Shown piece after piece: positions 35,625 through 45,852 of a DNA stretch of 64,000 bases. Source of the stretch: Erysipelotrichaceae bacterium. Lineage in GTDB: Bacteria > Bacillota_I > Bacilli_A > Erysipelotrichales > Coprobacillaceae. The stretch is taken from contig JAGZJH010000001.1 of assembly GCA_018365815.1 (NCBI GenBank), positions 75,221 to 139,220 of the forward strand, in the 5' to 3' direction. Below the pieces are notes generated by a model. The model was not told where the DNA came from, did not search any database, and saw only the letters and a list, made by a program, of their open reading frames with translations. The translations under genes and the position numbers were made by a program. The stretch's first letter is position 1, and each line of letters starts with the position of its first letter.

Positions 35625-35652
35625 AACATAAAAAAGCACTTTCGTGCTTTTT
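35625..35652 (-). terminator. terminator after mutM
   Basis: AAAAAGCAC/GTGCTTTTT stem with a GAAA loop (minus strand). It is symmetrical and T-rich on both sides, so it may act in either direction, and it separates dnaE-polA-mutM from coaE-dnaB-dnaI. Confidence 0.85.
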
Positions 35653-36470
35653 TATGACTTTTTACGCTGACATTTTTTACAAAAATAAGTTCCTCTTCCT
35701 TGTAGTTGTATTTTTTCAATCGGTGTATGGCAAATCGGACAAGGTTGATTAACTTTGCCATGCACATTTAATTTAACTTGAAAACGGCCGTCAATCCCAT
35801 TAGCACTAAAAGTATGAATTGTTGTTCCACCTTGTTTAATGGCATCATTTAAAACATCAATTGCAATCTCTACAAGTTCTTTTACTCTTTTTAATTTCAA
35901 ACGATTGACCGGTGTTAATGGATTGATTTTCATCCTAAAACATATTTCATTAGCATAAATATTGCCAATTCCAAGTATAATATGTTGGTCTAATAAAACA
36001 TCTTTAATCGGTCGTTTACTTTTTTGAAATTGTTGATATAACCATTTGCAATCAATATCAAAAGGTTCTTTTCCTAAAGTATTAAAAGGTTTCAAATTAG
36101 CATATTGATTTAAATCTGTTAACTCCATACGACCAAATTTACGAGTATCATAATATCTTAAATCCAGTTGATTTTCTAAATGGAAAATGACATGACAATG
36201 TTGATTATAAGGCTCATCTTGACTGACGATAAAATATTTACCTTCCATTCTAAGATGAGATATAAAAGCAATGTGATCTAATTTAAAAATTATATATTTT
36301 CCGATTCGATCAATATCTCTAAAAGTTTGATGTGTTAATGCTTCAATAAATTGGTTTTTGTCTCCTGTAATTATTTTAGGATAAAATACTTCAACACTTT
36401 CAATTTTTTTACCAATAATTTCGTGTTTTAAAGTATTTTTAATCGTTTCAACTTCAGGTAATTCTGGCAT
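35652..36470 (-). CDS. mutM: formamidopyrimidine-DNA glycosylase
   Basis: This 272-residue Fpg removes 8-oxoguanine. The catalytic N-terminal PELPEVETI is present (Pro after Met), then IGKYIIFKL, DVLLDQHIILGIGNIYANE (helix-two-turn-helix) and the C-terminal zinc finger C-x2-C-x16-C-x2-C (CPICHTP and YFCKKCQRKK). It starts one base after the polA stop. Confidence 0.96.
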   Translation of the reverse strand: MPELPEVETIKNTLKHEIIGKKIESVEVFYPKIITGDKNQFIEALTHQTFRDIDRIGKYIIFKLDHIAFISHLRMEGKYFIVSQDEPYNQHCHVIFHLENQLDLRYYDTRKFGRMELTDLNQYANLKPFNTLGKEPFDIDCKWLYQQFQKSKRPIKDVLLDQHIILGIGNIYANEICFRMKINPLTPVNRLKLKRVKELVEIAIDVLNDAIKQGGTTIHTFSANGIDGRFQVKLNVHGKVNQPCPICHTPIEKIQLQGRGTYFCKKCQRKKS

Positions 36471-36471
36471 A

Positions 36472-39081
36472 TTATTTTAAATCATACCAATTTTTTGCAT
36501 ATGTGCCATCTGCTTTTAAAGAAACTTTTAACTCAATTGCTTCTTCCATTCCTGTTTTTACGATTTCCATCATTTTTTCTAACTCATCGCTTATGACATC
36601 AAAAATCAATTCATCGTGAACTTGAAGAATCATTTTTGATTTCATGTGATTTTCTTTCATCAAACGATCTACTTTAATCATCGCTAATTTTAAAATATCT
36701 GCTGCACTTCCTTGAATTGGAGAATTCATCGCTAAACGTTTTCCTAATTCTTGACGCATGAAATTTTTTTCATTAATTTCATGGATATAACGTTTACGAT
36801 TTAAAATAGTTGCAACATATCCATGACTTTTACAAAATTCAATTTGCTGATCCATATAAGTTTTAATTTCAGGATACTGCATAAAATATTTTTGAATAAA
36901 TTCTTTTGCTTGGTAAACCGGTACCCCAATTTGTTCTGACAACCCAAAATCACTCATTCCATAAATAATTCCAAAATTAACCGCTTTAGCTTGACGTCTC
37001 ATTTCGCTAGTCACTTCATCATCACTGACATCAAAAATTTCAGTAGCAGTATGAGCATGAATGTCTTTATTTTCATTAAAAGCACTAATTAAAGATTGTA
37101 CGTTTGCTAAATGAGCAAGTACCCTTAATTCAATTTGCGAATAATCAAATGAAATTAAGTAATCATAGCTAGGAATAAATGCTTTACGAATCATTTTTCC
37201 TTCTTCGTTACGTACAGGAATATTTTGTAAATTTGGATCAATTGAAGATAAACGTCCGGTTTGTGTTAAAGCCTGATTATAAATGGTATGAATTTTATCA
37301 TCAATAAATATTTGTTCTTGTAACCCTTTAACATAAGTTGAATTAATTTTACTAATCATACGATAATCTAAAATATGATTAATAATTGGGTGAACATCTT
37401 TTAATTTTTCTAATACGTCAACGGCAGTTGAATAACCGGTTTTAGTTTTTTTACCATTAGGTAATTGTAACTTTTCAAAAAGAATTTCTCCTAATTGTTT
37501 AGGCGAAGCGATATTAAACTCAACTCCTGCTAAGCCATGAATTGTTTTTTCTAAATTTTCAATGCGTTCTTTAAAATCTAATTCTAACTTTTCTAAAACT
37601 TTTTTATCAATTTTTGTTCCTGTAAATTCCATCTTAGCTAATATTTTAGCGACCGGTATTTCCACTTCTTCATATAATTCATATTGATGATCTTCTTTAA
37701 GTTTAGAAATAACTGAATCTTTAAGCGTGTAAATGGCTTTTGCTTGTAAGCAAAGATGTTTTGCAATCAACTCACTTTCAGGAATATGACGTTTAGCCCC
37801 TTTACCAAACACTTCTTCATCATACATCACGTCTTCATATTCTAAATAATCACATACATATTTGATTTCATCTTTTAAACTTGGATTTAAAATATAAGCC
37901 GCTAATTGTAAATCAAAACTATATCCTTTAATACTAATTCCATTCCACAATGAAGCCACTTGATGACGTTTAATATCATAACCAAATTTATGATAGTTTT
38001 CATTATTTAAATAGGCTTTAAATTCTTCATCATTTAAAGCATCTTCATAACTGATATAATAACACATTTCTTGATTATAAATGGCATAGCCTAGTACAAT
38101 TGATTTATGATAATTACTATTATAAACTCCACTCACTAATGAAACATCACTTTGAATGAGTGGCATTTTTTTAACAATTTCAAATTTGAATTCACTGTTT
38201 TTTGTTTTACTTTTTTTCATCGTTAATTTTTTTAATAAGCTATTCATATCATAATGTTTATAAAAATCAACTAACTCATTTTCATCAAATTCTTTTAAAC
38301 GATAGTTTTCTAATTCTAAGTCGATTGGAACATCTTTTAAAATTGTCGCAATTCGCTTTGATAAAATCCCTTGTTCAATATTATCACGAATTTTTTCACC
38401 CATCTTGCCTTTGAGTTCATCAAGATGTTCTTTTAAGTTTTCGATAGTTGAATATTCTTTTAATAATTTTAATGCAGTTTTTTCACCTATACCAACAATT
38501 CCTGGAATATTATCCGCACTGTCTCCCATTAATCCTAATAAATCTCGCATTTGATCTGGTTGTAAACCATATTTTTCATAAAATGATTGTGGTGTAATGG
38601 CTTCGTCTTCTTTGGTCTTCGTATTACGCTTATATACAGTTACATTTTCATTTACAAGTTGCATCATATCTTTATCGCCTGTCATAATTGATACTTTATA
38701 ACCTTGTTTAGAAGCATGAGTCGCCAAAGTTCCAATAATATCATCACCTTCATATCCTTCTAATTCACAAAAAGGAATATGATGGGCTGTTAAATACTCC
38801 CTTACCAAAGCAAATTGGCTAATTAATTCTTGGGGTGTTTCTTTACGTGTTCCTTTATACTCTTGCATTAGTTCGTTTCTAAATGTTTTCCCTTTCGCAT
38901 CAAATGCAACCACTACATAATCAGGATTATTTTTTAAAACATTTTCTAAACGATTGGCAAAACCAAACACTGCATTTGTGGGAATACCATCTTTATTAAC
39001 CATTAAATTTCCCATTGCAGCAGTTGCATGGAACGCACTAAATAACCAGTAATTTCCATCTATTAATACAATATTTTCCAT
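36472..39081 (-). CDS. polA: DNA polymerase I
   Basis: This 869-residue Pol I has a 5'-3' exonuclease domain (residues 1-300: LIDGNYWLFSAFHA, GYEGDDIIGTLA, LMGDSADNIPGIVGIGEKTA). A middle 3'-5' exonuclease-like domain has lost the DxE motif, as in Bacillus Pol I. The polymerase domain carries FDYSQIELRVLAHL, RRQAKAVNFGIIYGMSDFGL and VHDELIFDV. It acts in repair and Okazaki fragment processing, between dnaE and mutM. Confidence 0.96.
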   Translation of the reverse strand: MENIVLIDGNYWLFSAFHATAAMGNLMVNKDGIPTNAVFGFANRLENVLKNNPDYVVVAFDAKGKTFRNELMQEYKGTRKETPQELISQFALVREYLTAHHIPFCELEGYEGDDIIGTLATHASKQGYKVSIMTGDKDMMQLVNENVTVYKRNTKTKEDEAITPQSFYEKYGLQPDQMRDLLGLMGDSADNIPGIVGIGEKTALKLLKEYSTIENLKEHLDELKGKMGEKIRDNIEQGILSKRIATILKDVPIDLELENYRLKEFDENELVDFYKHYDMNSLLKKLTMKKSKTKNSEFKFEIVKKMPLIQSDVSLVSGVYNSNYHKSIVLGYAIYNQEMCYYISYEDALNDEEFKAYLNNENYHKFGYDIKRHQVASLWNGISIKGYSFDLQLAAYILNPSLKDEIKYVCDYLEYEDVMYDEEVFGKGAKRHIPESELIAKHLCLQAKAIYTLKDSVISKLKEDHQYELYEEVEIPVAKILAKMEFTGTKIDKKVLEKLELDFKERIENLEKTIHGLAGVEFNIASPKQLGEILFEKLQLPNGKKTKTGYSTAVDVLEKLKDVHPIINHILDYRMISKINSTYVKGLQEQIFIDDKIHTIYNQALTQTGRLSSIDPNLQNIPVRNEEGKMIRKAFIPSYDYLISFDYSQIELRVLAHLANVQSLISAFNENKDIHAHTATEIFDVSDDEVTSEMRRQAKAVNFGIIYGMSDFGLSEQIGVPVYQAKEFIQKYFMQYPEIKTYMDQQIEFCKSHGYVATILNRKRYIHEINEKNFMRQELGKRLAMNSPIQGSAADILKLAMIKVDRLMKENHMKSKMILQVHDELIFDVISDELEKMMEIVKTGMEEAIELKVSLKADGTYAKNWYDLK

Positions 39082-39093
39082 AATAATTCCTTT

Positions 39094-42000
39094 CTATTTT
39101 AATCTTTTTACTTGATAAACAGTTAATGATAAATTAGTTTTAAAAGTGATCTTTCCCTCAACTAAGCATATCGCTCCTTTAGTTAAAATATGACGGTACT
39201 TATCATAATTTTGACTAAATACTACCCCATCAATTTGATCATTTTCATCATTAAATGTTACAAAACACATCTGTTGTCCATTTTTATCATTAATTACTTT
39301 TACACGAACAATACTTAAAACACTGACAACACTTTGACCAATGTGTTTTTGATAATCCATAATATCAATCGTTTGATAATTTAATTGCTCTTTATAAAGA
39401 GCAAGAGGATGTTTCGTTAAATAGATACCTAAAACATTTTTTTCATTCTCTAATCTTTCTAAATATTGATCTTCTTCATATTTTAAAATCGGTTCATCTT
39501 GAATACCAATGGTATAAGTATAAGCATAATTTTCAAGTAACGCAATATTTTCTTTCATCATTTTTCTTGGATAATCAAACTCGTCTAGTGCTCCTGCATC
39601 AATTAAAGATTCAACGACTTTTGAAGAAATTTTATGTTTATAAATACGAACAAAAAAATCAAATATATTTTTGAATGATCCATGTTTTCTAATTTCTTCA
39701 AGTTCACGATAAGCCGCTTCTCCAACATTTTTTATTGCTGTTAAACTATATCGAATATTTCCATCTTCAACTTCAAAACGATCTGTTGAACGGTTAATTG
39801 AAGGAGGCAATAATGCCACACCGTATTTTCTTCCTTCTTGAATTAAAGACAATTTTGAAGATGTTGAACCTGCTTCACTGGTAATTAATGCAGCAAAAAA
39901 CTCTAATGGATAATGTACTTTTAAATAAGCCATTTGATAAGCAATATAAGCATAGGCGACTGAATGTGATTTATTAAATCCATAATTTGCAAATTTTTCT
40001 ATTAAATCAAATACTTTTGTTGCTAGTTCTTTAGAATAGCCATTATTGATTGCACCACTCATGAATTCATCTTTTAGTGATAGCATTAAATCTGATCCTT
40101 TTTTAGACACGGCTTTTCTTAATATATCTGCTTTAGACAAACTAAATCCTGCGAGTTTTTGAGCTACTTGCATAATTTGTTCTTGATATATCATAATTCC
40201 ATATGTAGGTGCTAAAATAGAATCTAAATCAGGGTGTAATGATTCAATAGGTTCTAAACCATGTTTTCTTGCTAAAAAGATTGGAATATTTTCCATCGGT
40301 CCTGGTCTAAATAAAGCATTGGCAGCCACAATATCATTAAATGAACTTACTTTCATTTTTCTTAAAAGTTGTTTCATTCCTTCAGATTCTAATTGGAATA
40401 CTCCAAAAGTATCCCCCTCAGCAATCATTTTAAATACTTCATGATCGTTTAAAGGAATTTCATTTAAGTTAATCTCAATATTTTTATTAGTTTTAATCAT
40501 TTTTAAAATATAATCAATCACCGTTAAATTACGCAAACCTAGAAAATCCATTTTAAGCAATCCCACTTCTTCAATATAGTCTTTTGAATATTGACTCATT
40601 AGTGCTCCACTTGGTCCTAAACAAAGCGGAATGACTTGATTTAATTTTTCTTTTGATAAAACAACTCCTGCAGCATGTTGTGAAATATTGCGAGGAAGTC
40701 GTTCTATTAAAAAAACACTAGGCATAATATAGCGATAATCGTTATCTCGATCGACCATTGTTTGAAACTGAGCACTTGTATTATACATTTCAAAAGCACT
40801 TTTTTTTAATTTATAAGAAGTCGGAACTAATGAAGAAAGTCGTTCAAGACGAGGTAAAGGAATGTTTATGACCTTACCTAAATCTTTAATCGCCACTTTA
40901 GGTCCATAAGTATTAAAGGTTACAACACCCGCTACATGTTCTTGACCATATTTTTCAATGACATATTTTACCACTTCTTCTCTTCGATCATCTTGAAAAT
41001 CGATATCAATATCAGGCATTGAAACACGTTCTTCATTTAAAAATCGTTCAAATAATAAATCATATTCAATAGGATCACAGTTTGTAATCCCAAGTACATA
41101 AGAAACTAAACTTCCTGCTGCCGAACCACGTCCCGGTCCAACTAAGATTTTATGCGTTTTAGCATATTTAACATAATCCCATACAATTAAAAAATAATCT
41201 GAATATTTCATTTTTAGAATGATATCCAACTCATGTTTCAAACGCTCAATATAAACTTTAGGAATTTTCTTTTGACTAAAACGCTTTTTAAGCCCTAAAA
41301 TACATAACTGTGTTAAATATTCATGACTATTTCCATTTTTAGGAACTGGATAAGCAGGTAAATACATTATTTTTAAAGGAATCGTGGCATTTAATTCATC
41401 TATTAAATTGATCGTTTCATCTATTAATTCATGATCAAATAATGCTTCCATTTCTTGAGTGGATTTTAAATATTTTTGATTGGTTAACAATTCATGTTTT
41501 TGATTAAAAGTCATTGATTTTTTTGAAGCATTAACTAAATCCAATGCTAAAGCATCTTTTTTTTCCAAATAACTCACTTGATTCGAAACAACTATTTTAA
41601 TATTCAAAATTTGTGCTAACGATTTAAGTTGCTGATTGACTTTTTCTTGTAATGCGATTTGATGATTGTGTAAATTAATATAAAAAGATTGGCCAAATAG
41701 TTGTCTAAATTTTTCTAAATAGCGCAATGCTTCATTATAAAGTTCTTTTGTTAATAAACGTTCAATTAGCCCATTTTGTCCCGGTGTTAAAATGACTAAA
41801 TGTTCTTTAAACTCTGCTAATTTTTCAATTGAATAATATCCTTCAACTTGAATTTTTGTAGAAATTTGACATATATTAAAATATCCTTGAGTATCTTTAG
41901 CTAATAATACAAATGGATATATTTCTTGATCAACTTCAATACTTGCTTCCATACCAATAATTGGTTTAATATTTGCTTGTTGGCATAATTTATAAAACTC

Positions 42001-42141
42001 TACCATTCCAAATAAATTATTTTGATCAGTTAATGCAATTGCTTTTTGATTTAATGCTTGAGCTTTTAAAACAATGTCTTTTGTAAGCATTGTACTTTCT
42101 TGAAAACTATATCCACTATAAACTTGTAAATGCCCAAACAT
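39094..42141 (-). CDS. dnaE: DNA polymerase III alpha subunit DnaE
   Basis: This 1015-residue C-family polymerase has an N-terminal PHP domain (1-260) whose usual HLHxHS start reads HLQVYS, so one metal-binding His of the HxH pair is missing. The palm has GPGRGSAAGSLVSYVLGI and the catalytic PDIDIDFQDDRRE. An HhH region and a C-terminal OB fold (VSVLSIVRVKVI) follow. It is shorter than the roughly 1100 residues of Bacillus DnaE. It probably serves as the lagging-strand/primer-extending polymerase beside PolC; PolC is not in this window. Confidence 0.94.
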   Translation of the reverse strand: MFGHLQVYSGYSFQESTMLTKDIVLKAQALNQKAIALTDQNNLFGMVEFYKLCQQANIKPIIGMEASIEVDQEIYPFVLLAKDTQGYFNICQISTKIQVEGYYSIEKLAEFKEHLVILTPGQNGLIERLLTKELYNEALRYLEKFRQLFGQSFYINLHNHQIALQEKVNQQLKSLAQILNIKIVVSNQVSYLEKKDALALDLVNASKKSMTFNQKHELLTNQKYLKSTQEMEALFDHELIDETINLIDELNATIPLKIMYLPAYPVPKNGNSHEYLTQLCILGLKKRFSQKKIPKVYIERLKHELDIILKMKYSDYFLIVWDYVKYAKTHKILVGPGRGSAAGSLVSYVLGITNCDPIEYDLLFERFLNEERVSMPDIDIDFQDDRREEVVKYVIEKYGQEHVAGVVTFNTYGPKVAIKDLGKVINIPLPRLERLSSLVPTSYKLKKSAFEMYNTSAQFQTMVDRDNDYRYIMPSVFLIERLPRNISQHAAGVVLSKEKLNQVIPLCLGPSGALMSQYSKDYIEEVGLLKMDFLGLRNLTVIDYILKMIKTNKNIEINLNEIPLNDHEVFKMIAEGDTFGVFQLESEGMKQLLRKMKVSSFNDIVAANALFRPGPMENIPIFLARKHGLEPIESLHPDLDSILAPTYGIMIYQEQIMQVAQKLAGFSLSKADILRKAVSKKGSDLMLSLKDEFMSGAINNGYSKELATKVFDLIEKFANYGFNKSHSVAYAYIAYQMAYLKVHYPLEFFAALITSEAGSTSSKLSLIQEGRKYGVALLPPSINRSTDRFEVEDGNIRYSLTAIKNVGEAAYRELEEIRKHGSFKNIFDFFVRIYKHKISSKVVESLIDAGALDEFDYPRKMMKENIALLENYAYTYTIGIQDEPILKYEEDQYLERLENEKNVLGIYLTKHPLALYKEQLNYQTIDIMDYQKHIGQSVVSVLSIVRVKVINDKNGQQMCFVTFNDENDQIDGVVFSQNYDKYRHILTKGAICLVEGKITFKTNLSLTVYQVKRLK

Positions 42142-42201
42142 ATCATCACCACCTCATTTATTATTATACCATTTTTTTTATCTATGATAAAGAAGCAAAC
42201 A

Positions 42202-42513
42202 CTATAATAAACAACGATATGAAACAAGCAACAACAATATAATGATATATAAAGCACTACAATAATAAATAATACTTAAAATTAAATATCGATAAAAATA
42301 ATTGTTAACTAAAATACGAAAAATAAACAGATAGATTAAATAATAATTATATTGACAATCAATACACCTAAATACTTTTGTATTGGCAATCACGACACAT
42401 GATAATATCACTGCTATTAAATGAAACAAAGGAAGCCATTTGTATAAAAAAAGTTGCAAACTTAAACATATTACACATAAGACTTGTAATTCTCTTATTT
42501 TCTTAATTAACAT
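42202..42513 (-). CDS. small hydrophobic membrane protein, unknown
   Basis: This protein of about 103 residues is almost entirely hydrophobic, with roughly four helices, and is rich in Ile, Leu and Tyr. AGGTGA lies five bases before the ATG at 42513, which favours a real gene. I recognise no family. It lies just upstream of dnaE and may share its promoter. Confidence 0.45.
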   Translation of the reverse strand: MLIKKIRELQVLCVICLSLQLFLYKWLPLFHLIAVILSCVVIANTKVFRCIDCQYNYYLIYLFIFRILVNNYFYRYLILSIIYYCSALYIIILLLLVSYRCLL

Positions 42514-42544
42514 TTTAATCACCTATTATATTATATGAGATAAA

Positions 42545-42569
42545 ATAAAAAAGAAGTCCTGAGACTTCT
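42545..42569 (-). terminator. terminator of the TSCPD gene
   Basis: AGAAGTC/GACTTCT stem with loop TCAG, followed by T residues on the minus strand. Confidence 0.8.
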
Positions 42570-42810
42570 ATAAAGATGATTTTAAAGCTTTCGCTAATTG
42601 ATCTGGGCAAGATGTTGATTTAGCTCCACAACGAATACCTTCTAAACGTGAAATGACTTCTTCAACATTCATACCTTCTACTAATTTTCCCACACCTTGA
42701 GTATTTCCAGAACACCCACCAACAAATTTAACTGATGAAACTTTGCCATCTTCAACAACAATTTTCATATTTTTACAACATACACCTTCTGGTTTATAAT
42801 TAAATTCCAT
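42568..42810 (-). CDS. TSCPD domain protein
   Basis: This 80-residue protein matches the small TSCPD family (TIGR03905 type): FNYKPEGVCCKNM, VKFVGGCSGNTQGVGKLVEG, then the name-giving STSCPDQLA. The conserved Cys residues suggest metal or thiol chemistry; the domain also occurs at the end of some ribonucleotide reductases. ATG 42810 is eight bases after GGGAGG. Function unknown. Confidence 0.85.
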   Translation of the reverse strand: MEFNYKPEGVCCKNMKIVVEDGKVSSVKFVGGCSGNTQGVGKLVEGMNVEEVISRLEGIRCGAKSTSCPDQLAKALKSSL

Positions 42811-42851
42811 GTTCATTACCTCCCTTATAAGTTAGTATGTTATCATTAATA

Positions 42852-42893
42852 AATAAAAAAATCAATAAAAGAGAAACGCTCTCTTATTGATTT
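42852..42893 (-). terminator. terminator of apbE
   Basis: A long stem, AAATCAATAAGAGA pairing with TCTCTTTTATTGATTT (minus strand), followed by T residues. It overlaps the apbE stop. Confidence 0.85.
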
Positions 42894-43969
42894 TTATAAA
42901 AATTATCCCCTTCAACAAGTCCAGAACTATATTCTACTGTTCCATCGTTTAATAACCAAATTGCTTCTACTCCTTCTAATGATTCTACAAATGCTTTACC
43001 TTCTTCAAAAGGAGTTAAAAATAATACTGAGGATAAAAAATCAGCATAACCTGAATCTTCTGTGACAATACTTACAGATCTAAAATAAGTCGCTGGATAT
43101 AAGGTATCGGGATCAATTAAATGGTTATAAACTTTACCATCAGTTCCAACAAAATTACGTTGATAATCGCCACTTGTCACAACTGAAACATCAGTCGCAA
43201 TAATATAAGCAGGATAGTTTTCATCATATGCCCCACTATTTGGTGTTTCAATTCCAAGTAAAAATTCTTTTTTACTTCTTGGTAAATTTTCATTTCCTTT
43301 AGCTTCTAATTTACGAGTTCCATGCCCGGCAACATTTCCGCCTGCTGAAAGTAAGAAACTTTCAACACCAGAATCAATGAGTTTATCTTTTATAATCTCA
43401 ACTGCATACCCTTTAGCAGTTGCTCCTACATCAATTTTGGTATTGACATCACTAATATATACAGTGCTATTTTCTTTATCAATCATGATATTATTGATGT
43501 TTGTATATTGATTGGCTTGTTCTAATTGCGCTTGAGTAGGGGGCTCTCCTATTCCACCTACTGCGTTTTCACGGCTATCATGCCACAAATCAAGCACTGA
43601 CCCCATCGCAATATTCACTTTAGATGAAATGGTATGATAATTTTTAATCGATTCTTCTAATAAATCAATAATCACTTGATCTACTTTCACTGGTTTAATT
43701 CCCGCATTATCATTAATTGTTTTAATGTTATTGACACCTTCATGTGAAGTGTATTTATCAAACAAGTGATCAAGTTGCGTCATTTCCTCTTTAATCATTG
43801 TCACTTGTTGATCAAATTCTTCTTGTTTTTTTGCATAAGCAATATATGTGGTCACTGTATCAAACGGTCCTGAAAAAGTTGTTTTCAAATATTGATATTC
43901 AGGTTTAGATTTGCAACCTGTTATTGATAATATCAAAGACAATGTGCAAATAATTTTTAGTAGTTTCAT
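42884..43969 (-). CDS. apbE: FAD:protein FMN transferase (lipoprotein)
   Basis: This 361-residue ApbE attaches FMN from FAD to Thr in [S/T]GAT motifs of extracytosolic flavoproteins. A lipobox (LSITGC, Cys19) anchors it. Family features are PFDTVTTYIAY, VDVGATAKGYAVEII (here IDVGATAKGY), LLSAGGNVAGHG and the late acidic SGYADFLSSVLFL. Likely targets in this window are RnfG, the RnfD fusion and the lipoprotein at 25303. It is monocistronic. Confidence 0.93.
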   Translation of the reverse strand: MKLLKIICTLSLILSITGCKSKPEYQYLKTTFSGPFDTVTTYIAYAKKQEEFDQQVTMIKEEMTQLDHLFDKYTSHEGVNNIKTINDNAGIKPVKVDQVIIDLLEESIKNYHTISSKVNIAMGSVLDLWHDSRENAVGGIGEPPTQAQLEQANQYTNINNIMIDKENSTVYISDVNTKIDVGATAKGYAVEIIKDKLIDSGVESFLLSAGGNVAGHGTRKLEAKGNENLPRSKKEFLLGIETPNSGAYDENYPAYIIATDVSVVTSGDYQRNFVGTDGKVYNHLIDPDTLYPATYFRSVSIVTEDSGYADFLSSVLFLTPFEEGKAFVESLEGVEAIWLLNDGTVEYSSGLVEGDNFYKNQ

Positions 43970-44027
43970 AAACTCCTCCTTTTTAGATATTATAAACTAT
44001 TACTCTAAAAATAGAAAGTAAAATTGT

Positions 44028-45763
44028 TTATCTTGGTATGTTTAATTTATTCTCGTTTTCAAATGAATAATGTTGCCCTTTATAAATGACTTCACTAATA
44101 TTTTTAAACCCTTCAATACTTATAGTTAAAGTCGATTCATCACCACTTACTATGATTTTACCAATTTCTCCATTTAACCCATTCACTGTTTCTTCAAGGT
44201 AACTATTCTTTGAAATTTCATATAAACAAATTGAAACACTATCTAAATAATCATAATGAGCTGAGTTTTTGTTTAATGAAGTGACAATAATTGAATTTTC
44301 TCTTGCTAATAATGGTAAATTTATATAATCATAAGTTTCATGGATTCACTGGTTTCTGTTATATGTTTGATGAGTTAATATATTTGTCCATTTTCCTTAA
44401 AGATTGGGGCAACAAGTAGGTTTTTACCTAACATATATTGATGATCTAAAGTATGGGTATTATAATCTTTACTAAATTCTAACACCATTGCACGCATTAT
44501 TGGAATTCCTGTTTTTGATGTGAAGTTGGCTTCTGAATATAAATATGGCATTAATGCACATTTTAATTTTGTGAATTTACGTGTGACTGCAACTGCTTCT
44601 TCATCATAATTCCAAGGAACTTTGTACTCACCACTACCGTGGTATCTTGAATGTGTCGAAAGTAATCCAAATTGTGTCCAACGTTTATACAAATCAGGTG
44701 AACATCCATCTTCAAATCCGCCAATATCATGTGACCAATAGCCAAATCCAGATAACGTGAAAGACAATCTTCCTCTTAATGATTCTGCCATTGACGAGTA
44801 TTCAGAAACACAGTCTCCGCCCCAATGAACAGGAAATTGTTATCCACCAACTGTCGCACTACATGCAAATAAAACTACCTCATTTTTTCCTTTTTCTTTA
44901 ATCAATAATTCAAAAACTGCTTTATTATAAAGATGAGTATAATAATTGTGCATACGTTTTGCATCACTGCCATCTGCATAAACAACATCAGTAGGTATTC
45001 TTTCTCCAAAATCAGTTTTAAAGCAATCTACCCCCATATCAAGTAATTGTTTTAAATATGATAAATACCAATTAATGGCTTGTTTGTTAGTAAAATCAAC
45101 TAATCCCATACAAGATTGCCACATATCCCATTGCCATACACTGCCATTTTCTTTTTTGAGTAAATAACCTTTTTCCATTCCTTCTTTAAATAAAAGCGAT
45201 TTTTGAGCAATATACAGATTGATCCATACACAGAGTTTAATTCCTTTATCGTAATTTTTTTGAAGCATTGCTTTAGGGTTAGGGAAAATTCTTGAATTCC
45301 ATTTGAAATTACACCATTCAAATTCCTCCATCCAACAACAATCAAAGTGGAATACATCTAAAGAAATATCTCTTTCAAGCATTCCAACAATAAATTCATT
45401 GACTGTTTTTTCATCATAATCTGTTAAAAATGAAGTTGAGAGCCATAATCCAAATGACCATGTGGGAGGAAGCGTTGGTTTACCAGTTAAAATAGTGTAA
45501 TTTTCTAATACATTTTTCATATTATTTCCACCAATAAAACAATAATTTAAAATTTCTCCCTCAACACTGAATTGTACTTTTGAAACTTTTTTACTTACGA
45601 TTTCATAACTGACCAAATCCGGTGTGTTAACAAATATTCCATAACTACGATTCGAAATATAGAATGGAATTTTTTTATACCTTTGTTCACTTCCAGTATC
45701 ACCATCTTTATTGTAAATGTCGACAATTTGTCCATTTTTGACAAATGGAGTAAAACGGTTCAC
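44028..45763 (-). pseudogene. GH31 alpha-xylosidase/alpha-glucosidase, decayed and 5'-truncated
   Basis: The reconstructed protein matches YicI-type GH31 enzymes: PPTWSFGLWLSTSFLTDYDE, the nucleophile Asp in KTDFGERIPTD, the acid/base Asp in SHDIGGFEDG, and a C-terminal beta domain (NLPLLARENSIIV). Lesions are: N-terminal 130 or so residues and promoter missing; TAA at 44840-44842 in place of a Gln codon; a small deletion near 44385-44400 that shifts frame; TGA at 44346-44348 in place of Trp. The beginning lies right after the terminator of the neighbouring lipoprotein gene, suggesting a deletion joined the two. Confidence 0.85.
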
Positions 45764-45780
45764 TAATCCATAAATATATT

Positions 45781-45815
45781 AAATAAAATTAAAAACTGGA
45801 ATTAATCCAGTTTTT
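45781..45815 (-). terminator. terminator of the duplicated-domain lipoprotein gene
   Basis: AAAAACTGGA/TCCAGTTTTT perfect 10-bp stem with a five-base loop, then a T-rich run on the minus strand. Confidence 0.9.
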
Positions 45816-45852
45816 ATTCATCAGCTTTAATTATTTTATAGTTTTGGTTTAA

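Noticed and set aside
42066..42257. 63-residue minus-strand frame upstream of dnaE
   Set aside because: It overlaps the dnaE start and the neighbouring membrane protein frame and has no supporting ribosome site.
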